Below are positions 47,161 through 55,688 of a stretch of DNA of 64,000 bases, piece after piece. This DNA comes from Rhodotorula mucilaginosa (lineage: Eukaryota > Basidiomycota > Microbotryomycetes > Sporidiobolales > Sporidiobolaceae): positions 1 to 64,000 of the forward strand of contig CP137866.1 in the NCBI GenBank assembly GCA_034406715.1, read 5' to 3'. The notes beneath the pieces were generated by a model, which was given only the letters and a program-made list of their open reading frames with translations, searched no databases and was not told where the DNA came from. Within the stretch, counting starts at the first letter, position 1. Every line of letters starts with the position of its first letter. Both the position numbers and the translations under genes were made by a program.

Positions 47161-47460
47161 GTCATTTCGGACTTCCCTCCTCGGACACGACATCGGAAGT
47201 ACCCTATCAGACATTCAACAGATGGAAAGGATAGTTTGCGCACCTGTAAGACTATTGCTGTAACTCTTGGATGTCGGACAACTGCAGGGCAGCGAGCGAA
47301 GCGTAGGGAACGTTACCTTCTTAGTTATGGCGAACTTCCCGTCAAAAAGGAGCATTCTACCTGCGCCGCAATTACTGTAGCCCTCAAAGGTTGATCTTAG
47401 AGAGGCTGTGCTCGCAATAGCTCCTTTTCGTCGTAAACTACAGGGTATGACCGCGCTTAT

Positions 47461-47473
47461 CGCGGACAAGCCG
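47461..47473 (+). promoter_or_regulatory. Shared upstream motif CGCGGACAAGCCG before member E
   Basis: 144 bp before the ATG of member E, continuing as CGGAC. It matches the core found before members A and B (there on the opposite strand relative to the gene) and, with one change, before member F. Confidence 0.4.
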
Positions 47474-47604
47474 CGGACTCTCTTTTTCAATCCGTCCGAC
47501 CCACCAGGAACCCTTTCTCCTTGTTTCCCTGTAGCATCCACAAGAAGAGCATCCAACTTTTACCGCGCACCCACTTCAAGTCGAGTCCAGAAGCAGAAAA
47601 AAAC

Positions 47605-48246
47605 ATGCCCTCTTCTACTCGCCGCGCGATCGACCGCTTTCAAGAAGGCTCGAGCGCGAGCGATCCCGAGCGGTCGTCGCTCGACCCGCGATTCGAGCTC
47701 CCACGCCGTGAGCGCAATCGTAACCATAGTGGTACAAAGCCATCGAGGAGCGGCAGGCGGCGGCAGCAGTCTCGGTCTCGGTCTCGCTCTCGCGGCGGGA
47801 CCACTCGAGAGGAGCGCGTGCTCGGTTCCAACCGCAGCAAGGGATACGGACCCATCAAGGCGCCGCCGCCAGTCATTGGACGTCCTTCGCCGATTCATCG
47901 TCATTCCTCTCCACCTCGAAGCGATTTCGAGTTCACCAGCGAGGAGGACGAGGGTCGTGGCAGCGGTTGGATGAGGGCAGGGCGCGGCGGTGGCGGCGGC
48001 AGTGGCGGCGGTTGGTGGGACAAGCAGATTCCGAAGCCGATCTGTGGCAAGCACGTGTCTCATGGCACGCTGGTCATGTTTGGTGTGGTGAGCCTCCACG
48101 CAAAGTCGCCTCGAAAGGGTGAAACTCGGGATCCGAGAAGTGGCTGACCCAAAAGCATGTACTTGATCTCTCGACAGCTGGTGCTCGCGGTAGCGGTGAT
48201 CGTTGTGGTTGCAGTGCTGATGAGTGTGAAGCCAAAGCCCGCATGA
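47605..48246 (+). CDS. Member E of the tail-membrane family
   Basis: Unrecognised; 183 residues from exons 47605-48087 and 48178-48246. N-terminus MPSSTRRAIDRFQEGSSASD, then ERSSLDPRFELPRRERNRN shared almost exactly with member F. An RS-type run (QSRSRSRSRGG), a Gly-rich stretch and WWDKQIPKPICGKHVSHGTL precede the helix. Exon 1 ends VMFGV, the intron is phase 0, and exon 2 encodes LVLAVAVIVVVAVLMSV with the basic tail KPKPA. The intron has donor GTGAGC and acceptor CGACAG, with CTGAC in between. Proline- and lysine-tipped tail anchors occur in ER and mitochondrial outer-membrane proteins; location here is unknown. Confidence 0.75.
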
Positions 48247-48590
48247 AGCGAGAAGAGTGGCGTGATATCTGTAGGACAGCGCGTTGGACGGGAGATCGAG
48301 TCCCTTGTATACCACACTCGTGCTCCTCCACACTCCGCGCTTTAGTTTCGGAAGGGCCAGCCCGCCTTGATGGTGCCAACACAAAAGAAGCTGCGTCGAG
48401 AGGGACGGTACGGTTAGCGTACACACTCCAGCGCGACGTTCACAGGCTGCCTGCGAAGGAAAAGATTCGGCGCCGATCTAAAAGCTTAGCCGCTGAGGCT
48501 GTGCACCCGCTCTTCCTGTATGGATCACCTGTATCAAATCTTTGTAGCGTGATGCTCCTTTTGCCCAGAGACCCAGGGGACCGTGCTCGG

Positions 48591-48605
48591 GCGGACATGC
48601 CGCGG
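48591..48605 (+). promoter_or_regulatory. Shared upstream motif variant GCGGACATGCCGCGG before member F
   Basis: 138 bp before the ATG of member F; matches the member E copy (GCGGACAAGCCGCGGAC) with one change in the core. Confidence 0.35.
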
Positions 48606-48728
48606 ACCTGCATTGGCATTCGTCGAGACGGACGCCCAGATCCAGGCGGACCTTTGCCTTCCTCTCTCCTTCTTAGCAGCCTAGACGCCGTGACGTGAGT
48701 CAGATTCCCCAAAACGTGATCGAGAAGC

Positions 48729-49313
48729 ATGCCGTCGTCCCACCGCCACTCGAGTGATCCCTTCGAGGACCCGCCTTCGACTCATCGTAATCCCTTTGAC
48801 GACCCGCATTCGAGCGCGAGCGAATCCGAGCGGTCGTCGCTCGACGGGCAATTTGTACTCCCACGCCGGAGTCGTAGTAGTAGCGGTCGCCGTCAGGGGC
48901 AGTCGAGCTGGGGCAGTCTCAATCTCAACAGCGATCCGAACAGGTCCAGCAGGCCGCACGAACGGATCCGCACGCCGTCGCCGACCCGCGCTCGCCCACA
49001 GCGGCGTCCTCAGGACACCTTCGACGTTGACGACAGCGGCGCGGAGCCTCGTGCCGCGGGTCATACGTCCCGGAGGCGCCGCGCCGTCCACTGGTGGAAA
49101 AGGCGGGTCATGCCCAGCCATGCGTGTACGTGGTTGCAGCTGATTTTGATACTGGCGAGTCGCGCAAAGTTCTGTTCCTTCGAGGCCTCGTCTGTCAGAC
49201 TGGAGAGGCTGACCGCGGCGATTGCCCCCCGGTAGCTGGGATTGCTTGTGCTCGCAGCACTTGCAACGTGGGCCATGGTGGCGAGCATAAGTCGAATTGC
49301 CCAGGCCGACTGA
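48729..49313 (+). CDS. Member F of the tail-membrane family
   Basis: Unrecognised. It starts MPSSHRHSSDPFEDPPSTHR, like member E, and has ERSSLDGQFVLPRRSRSSS, matching member E at DNA level (48811-48870 against 47651-47710). An Arg/Ser/Pro body leads to RRRRAVHWWKRR. The probable last exon (49236-49313) encodes LGLLVLAALATWAMVASISR and IAQAD. The matching donor is unsure: TCT|GTCAGA at 49194 keeps phase 0, contains a CTGAC branch point and gives a 42-nt intron, but is weak. Unspliced, the frame ends at about 49233 without a convincing helix. Confidence 0.55.
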
Positions 49314-49612
49314 GCGCGCTGAGCCATGTCGGAGTAGGGGAGCATGTCCTGTCAATCGATTGTGTCGGATCGTGTGGTTGTGCAGCCGCCGTGTCGAGCA
49401 GTGGAGAGAGCTAGCAGCAGCTGGGAGACGAGACAGCGTGTCGGGGTGTGAGCCAGCGGGTCACGGGTGCGAATCAAGCTATTCGAGCAGTCACTACCCA
49501 ACCTGGCGGACTCTTTTCTGCTATGCGTGAGATCAGTCGAAGCGAGACAAGTTGCAGAGCAAAAGTCCGGCGGACGCGGTTTCGCCTCTCGACTCGTTTA
49601 CAGCGACCGACG
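49314..49612. other. Short intergenic region upstream of CCT3
   Basis: 299 bp, presumably the CCT3 promoter; nothing recognised. Confidence 0.5.
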
Positions 49613-52055
49613 ATGCAGAACCAGGCCATCGTAGTCAACGGCAAGTCCAACCTCCAAACTACAGCCAGGGCTCCCCGCTAACGCCCGTCTGTGCGCGCAC
49701 AGTCGGCCCCGAGCGCCAGAACGGCCGCAAAGCCCAACTCGCCAACATCCAGGCAGCAAAGGCGAGTCCTTGTTCGGGGCGCATATAAAATCGCTTGGGG
49801 AGAGAGCTAACCCCCTTGGGACCCCCGCCCTCCGCGCAGACTGTTGCCGATGTGATCCGGACTTGCTTGTTCGTTCATCGCCCTGCTCCACCTTGGACCT
49901 GCTCTTGACTGACAGACGCTATGCAGGGGACCGAGGGCTATGCTCAAAATGATCCTCGACCGTGAGCACCCAGTCTACACTCCCAAAGTCACGCGACCCT
50001 CTCAGAGAGCTGACCTCATTCTGTTCGATCGCAGCCATGGGCGGAATCTTGTAACGCACTCTCCTCTCTCACTCTAGCCGCCGAATTCAGCCACGCTGAC
50101 ACCCCTCCTACCGCAGGCTCACCAACGACGGCAACGCCATCCTGCGCGAGATCGAAGTCGCCCACCCGGCGGCCAAGAGCATGATCGAGCTCTCGCGGAC
50201 TCAGGACGAGGAGGTCGGAGACGGCACCACCAGTGTCATCATTCTCGGTGCGTTCTCCAGCGGGAATCGGGTGTCCACGTCGAGCTCTGAGCGCGGCAAT
50301 CTGTTGCCACGCGTGTACTGACTTTTCATCACCTTGGCTGCCGACGCCCAGCCGGCGAGATCCTCGCACAGGCGATGCCGTACCTCGAACGCAACATCCA
50401 CCCCGTCGTCATCATCTCGGCCTTCAAGCGCGCCCTCGAAGAAGCCCTCCAGATCATTGACCAGATCGCGATCCCCGTCGACCCTTCGAACGAAGAATCG
50501 ATGCTCGCCCTGATCAAGACCTCGATCGGGACCAAGTTCGTCTCGCGATGGAGCGACATGATGTGCCAACTCGCGTTGCGCGCGATCCGGATCGTCGCGC
50601 AGGATGACGCCACGACGGGAGTCAAGACGGTCGACCTGAAGCGGTACGCGAAAGTGGAAAAGGTCCCCGGAGGCGAGATTGAAGACTCGCGCGTCCTCGA
50701 CGGCGTCATGCTCAACAAGGACGTGACCCACCCCAAGATGCGGAGACGGATCGAGAACCCGCGCGTCGTCTTGCTCGACTGCCCGCTCGAGTACAAGAAG
50801 GGAGAGTCGCAGACCAACATCGAGGTCTCGAAGGAGGAGGACTGGAACCGCATCCTCGAGATCGAGGAGGAACAGATCAAGCAGATGTGCGACCGCATCG
50901 TCGAGTTCAAACCCGACCTCGTCTTTACCGAAAAGGGCATCTCCGGTCCGTTGCCCCCCTCTCCCTTCTCGCTCTCAAGGACCCGGTTCGCTGACCCGCA
51001 AGTATCGAGCAGACCTCGCGCAACACTACCTCGTCAAGGCCAACATTACCGCGATCCGGCGGGTCCGCAAGTCGGACAACAACCGGATCGCGCGCGCGAC
51101 CGGCGCGACGATCGTGAACCGCGTCGACGACCTGCGCGAGAGCGACGTCGGCACCCAGTGCGGCTTGTTCAACATCGAAAAGCTCGGAGACGAGTGCGTG
51201 TTGTCTCTTCTTTTCCTACATGTGGTCACTTCGTCGTCAATATGGCCGCTTTGCTGACCCCCCTCGCATCACCACCGACCAGCTACTTCACCTTCCTGAC
51301 GAAATGCCAGAACCCGAAAGCGTGCACGATCCTCCTCCGCGGCCCGTCCAAGGACATCCTGCACGAGATCGACCGCAACCTCGCCGACGCCATGGCAGTC
51401 GCTCGCAACGTCGTGTTTGACCCGCGGTTGGCGCCCGGAGGAGGTGCGACCGAGATGGCCATCTCGGTCGGGTTGGCCAAGAAGGCGAGGACGATCGAGG
51501 GCGTCGAGGGGTGGCCGTTTAGGGCTGTCAGTGAAGCGATGGAGGTCATCCCGAGGACGTTGGTGCAGAACTGTGGCGGGAACGCGATCCGGGTCCTGAC
51601 CGCTTTGCGGGTGCGTTCCCGTTTTTTTTTTTTTTCCTTTGGCGGCTCTTGTTCGAGACTCTCCCTGAGGGAGACTGATTGCTGACCTCATCACGAACGC
51701 CCGCGAGCGCACAGGCAAAGCACGCGGCGGGCGAGCACTCGTTCGGTGTCGACGGCGAGACGGGCAAGGTGGTCGACATGAAGGACCACGGCTTGTACGA
51801 GTCCGCGGCGGTCAAGGTCCAGACTCTCAAGACGGCGATCGAGGTGAGTAGTCCGTCCCGCAGAATCTCTCACTCAAGTCTCAATTTGGTGGTCCAGTGG
51901 AGCTGATTCTTTCCCGAGGTTCTGCTGCCCTTCATCACTCAGTCTGCGTGCTTGCTCCTCCGCGTCGACGACATTGTCTCGGCAAAGCGACCTCAAGGCG
52001 AAGGCGGCCCGGGCGTGCAGCAAGGAGAAGTCGGCGAAGAAGGCGGCGGCGCATA
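49613..52055 (+). CDS. CCT3: T-complex protein 1 subunit gamma (chaperonin CCT3)
   Basis: Subunit of the cytosolic TRiC/CCT chaperonin that folds actin and tubulin. Exons 49613-49640, 49703-49761, 49840-49868 and later ones give [25 protein letters not shown] and [18 protein letters not shown]. Core motifs: [37 protein letters not shown] (ATPase loop), [39 protein letters not shown] and [20 protein letters not shown], then [20 protein letters not shown]. The C-terminus is [20 protein letters not shown] followed by a Gly/Gln-rich tail. The first two introns begin with GC (GCAAGT and GCGAGT); splicing them is required to keep the conserved frame. One later intron contains a long poly-T tract. 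Confidence 0.95.
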
Positions 52056-52293
52056 GCATGAGCGCGCTCTCGCTTTTTCCTTCCTTTTCTTATGTAGACG
52101 ACGCCCAGCCCGCCCGCACGAGCGTGGCAAGGGACCACTTTGTACATTCCCCCGGAACCAACGGATGGTGGGGAAAAGAAAGCAATCTGCAATTTGACCA
52201 AAACGCATGCATGTACGACAACAAGGGTTTTCAAGCGAGGATGGACATGATTCGGAAGGGGGTGGCGCAAGTGAAAGCCTCGCGCCTATGGTA

Positions 52294-54445
52294 TCACTTG
52301 CGCTGCGAAGTACTAGCGCCCTTGCCTTTGGCCTTGGCCGGCGCGAGCGTCTTGAGCGGGTAAATGTCGGCGAGCCAGCGCGTCCAGTTTTTGCGCTGCT
52401 CGGGCGTCCCTTCAAACTTGAAGTTGATCTTTTTGATCTCGTCAAAGCCTATAGAGAGTCGCGTCAATGGAGTCAGAATTTGTCACTCTGGATAGCCAAT
52501 TATCCGCGCGAAAAAGAGAGGCTGGTTCACCTTCGCTCGGGGTTGGGATCTCGAGGTTGGACCTGAACGTCATGAACGCAATCATGGGCAGAACCTCCCT
52601 CATCTTGCCGTTCCCGCCATCCACCGGCTCACACAACGCGCGGTACACGGCATTATGCATCGCGAGCTGCATCGGCGCCGTGAAGTAGAAGCAGCGGACT
52701 TTCGTCCCCGGGAATTGGGCCCGGATGAGGGAGAGGTATTCGGCGCGGACGGAACGCGAGGGGGAGGTGTTGTCGACGACGCAGGATTTCGGGGGCGAGG
52801 ACGAGAGGCACGAGGAGACTAGGTCGAGGCAGGCCGAGCGCGTGCGGAGCGTGTCTTGGTTCTGTTCAAGAAGCGGGAGTCCAGCAGATAGAATTGCAGG
52901 TCAGCGCACAACTCTGGAGAGAGGCACGAGGACGTAACAATGAAACGCACGACGTGGACATAACCCTTCGGAGCAAAGTGCGTCTTGTAGAAACTCGTCT
53001 TGCCCGAGCCGGGGAAGCCGACAAAGATGACCACTTCGGGCGGGTGCTCGTCTTCGAACTCCGAGTTGCGCCGCGGCAACAAGGGCGACGAGGTCGGCGA
53101 GAACAAGGGGCCTGCGGGTGTAGAGTCGTCGTCAGTTCTCTCCGTGCGCCTTTCAATGCAGCGCGAAGTGGGAGGGTCTTCGGGCGTGCCCCAAGGTGTA
53201 AGAGAGGACTGACCGTCGTGATCATGCGTCGAAGGGTCCCACCCTTTCAAGACGCACGGCATCGGCGGCTTGTTGAGAAAGAACTCTTCCGGGGTTAAGA
53301 ACTTTAAGCCGCAGTTGAGCGCGAGCTCTGTACGACCCACGTATGGGCGGTTTAGTCAGTGGGAGAGACCTCGTTATGGTCCGCTACTGCGTCGACGTAA
53401 ACGCAAGGGCGAATGGCGACGTACTCCGGTCCGTGTCGTTGTGGTCGCCGGCGCGGCCGGCGGCGTCTCCGACGTAGAACGACTGCTGGTAGTCTGCGTG
53501 CGAGGCGGAAACCGACCAGTCCGACCCATCAATACGCATTTTCTGCATTCCGGGCAGAGACAGGCTATCTCGCGGGTTCTCCCGAACGCACCGACTTGAA
53601 CGCCACCGTTAAAGTCGCGCACCAACGCCTCCCACATCCCGGTCGAACTTTTGCGGTACTCGTCGTGACCCCACGCGGCCAAGACGCGAACAGGCACGTC
53701 GAGGACGCGACACATGAGGGGCATCTTGTTCTTGAACTTGAGTTGCTGGCTCGAGTTGCCGGCTTGGTTTGAGATCCAGACGATGGCGAACCTGGCGGAG
53801 AGGGGCATCAGACATCCTGATCCGGAGTTGACGGCGACCCGCACGCACCCATCTTGGTGGAGTTGGCGCAGTTTGGGGACGACTTGAGGGTTGAGCCAGG
53901 TCCAGTCGGTCTCGTTCTTTGGGAACTTGCGTCCGTCTCGAGGGACGATCAGCGTTCCGTCGATGTCTGTTGGGGTTTACACGGTGGTCAGCCCTCACTC
54001 CCCCTTTCAGAACATGACTAAGCCCCACCGAACGCTGCAATCTTGGTGCTCGGTTGCGGGTCGTCCCAGACAAAGTGACCTGCGCCTCCGGTCTTGCCAG
54101 TCGACTTGCGGCCAAGGTCGGCGAGCCAGCGTCCTTTGCTCGGCGCGGGCGGCTGAAAGATGGAAGCGATCGCAGGCTTCTTCTTGGCAGCTGCAGCTCC
54201 TGCTCCTCCCTGGCTCGCTGGAGCTGGAGCGGCGGTGGTGGTGGCAGTCTCGGAGGAGGTCAAGTCGATGTCGACCTTGACGCGTTTGGCGGGCGCTGCG
54301 ACGCGAGCGGTCAGCGCACGAGTAGGCCATACCTAGTCTCTATCCACTCACGCTGCTCCATCGCGGGCGAGTCTACGCGTGTCCGAGGCGAGGTGGTCGT
54401 CGTGGTCCGAAGTCAAAAACTCGAGAGAAGACGCGACTTTTGACA
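52294..54445 (-). CDS. PNK1: Bifunctional polynucleotide kinase/3'-phosphatase
   Basis: Restores 5'-phosphate/3'-hydroxyl ends during DNA strand-break repair. N-terminal Ser/Ala-rich linker (no FHA domain, as in fission yeast), then the HAD phosphatase with DIDGTLIVPRDGRKFPKNET, VVPKLRQLHQDGFAIVWISN, RVLAAWGHDEYRKSSTGMWE and the GDAAGR motif. The kinase half has the P-loop EVVIFVGFPGSGKTSFYKTH, then the NQDTLRTRSACLDLV region, SCVVDNTSPSRSVRAEYLSL, and ends with a Lys-rich tail after KNWTRWLADIYPL. The frame needs several introns. Both enzymatic halves retain their key motifs. It diverges from MGT1 over only 107 bp, suggesting a shared promoter. Confidence 0.92.
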
Positions 54446-54552
54446 TTCGCTCTCTCGCCTCATCTAAGCGCGCATAGTGCTCTATACCGCCATCCAGCAG
54501 CGCATTAAAGGCTAGTCCAGTCCGCCGATCGCTCCGAGGAACCTCCCACGCC

Positions 54553-55406
54553 ATGCCGGGTCCACTCCGCGTCAAGCAAGTCACCCTCGACTCGCTCATC
54601 AGCAAGCCCTATGCTCGACCAACTCCGGCGAAGGACGCCGACGACGAGGACGACGTACTCGTGATCGAACGCGCAACCGACCTGGACGCGTCGTTCGTGC
54701 TCGGAAAGGTGCCGCCGCCGTTCCCGCTCTCTTGCGCCGACAGGAACGCGTTCCGGCGACCGAGAACCTCGGCCAAAGTCACAGAGTTTCAATGGAGGGT
54801 GAGCAGGCCATTCGTTCATCTCTTCATCCTTTCCCGTCTGACGATGCCATTCCCTCCATCTTGGCAGCTGTATGACCTTCTCCTGACCATCCCCGCCGGA
54901 CGAGTCTCGACGTACGGACAACTCGCAACTCTGCTCGCCTCTTCCGCCCGCGCAGGTGAGCTGCCTGTCTGCCTCTCTTTGACCCGCCGCAGTATACCTG
55001 CCACAAAGGAGGTCCTGCGGGTGTGTTGCTCTCGGTAGCGGGCTCGCTTACCGGTCCGATCCATCTACATTTCACAGTCGGTTCCGCCCTCCGCGAGAAC
55101 CCCTTCGCGCCCTACGTGCCCTGCCACCGCGTCATCGCTTCGACGCTCTACATCGGCGGATTCGGCGGCGAGTGGCTTCCCGCCGCACCCACCGCCAAGT
55201 CTGCTGTGGCAAAGAAAAGCGCCACCACCACCACGACGACGACGACAAAACCCGGTCAGCGACCGAAAGACGGCAGTCGGACGAACGAGAAGCTCGAGTT
55301 GTTGAGGAGGGAAGGCGTCCGGTTCGACTCGAAGGGGTACTTGGCCGACAAGACCAAGTTGTGGGACGGTCGGCCGGCCTCCGCCACCTCCGAGTCTTTG
55401 CCTTGA
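54553..55406 (+). CDS. MGT1: O6-alkylguanine-DNA alkyltransferase
   Basis: Suicide enzyme that moves alkyl groups from O6-guanine to its own Cys. The C-terminal domain is clear: FQWRLYDLLLTIPAGRVSTY with GQLATLL (helix-turn-helix), ALRENPFAPYVPCHRVIAST with the acceptor Cys in PCHRV, then IGGFGGEW, and late RREGVRFDSKGYLADKTKLW. Presence of Cys rules out an alkyltransferase-like (ATL) protein. Before it, a 75-residue acidic N-terminus; between GGEW and the last helix a poly-Thr/Lys insert of about 50 residues not usual in the family. Three exons. Start ATG at 54553, stop TGA at 55404-55406. Confidence 0.9.
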
Positions 55407-55688
55407 TCCGCCCGGATGTCTGCGCATCCATGTACCAATTCCCTTAGTAGTACAAAGTTTACCTTGTTGTTTTTCAACTCTTTCCGCCGGCGCAACGATG
55501 GCTTCATGACCCACGAGAAGACAAGGTCGGGAGGTGGAGCTGCAAGCGCGAGTTGATTGCACATCTAGCTAGACACAACAAAAACCCGAGAAAACTGCAA
55601 TAGCACCAACTGGGATAAGCCGCTTGTGTGTGTTAAAGTCCACCGAGTGAGTATGGGTATGCGAGAGAGGAGAGGGGGAATACAACAA

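Noticed and set aside
47761-47800. Possible simple-sequence or mobile-element repeat (tcggtctcggtctcgctc)
   Set aside because: It encodes the RS-type run of member E in frame; ordinary coding low complexity.
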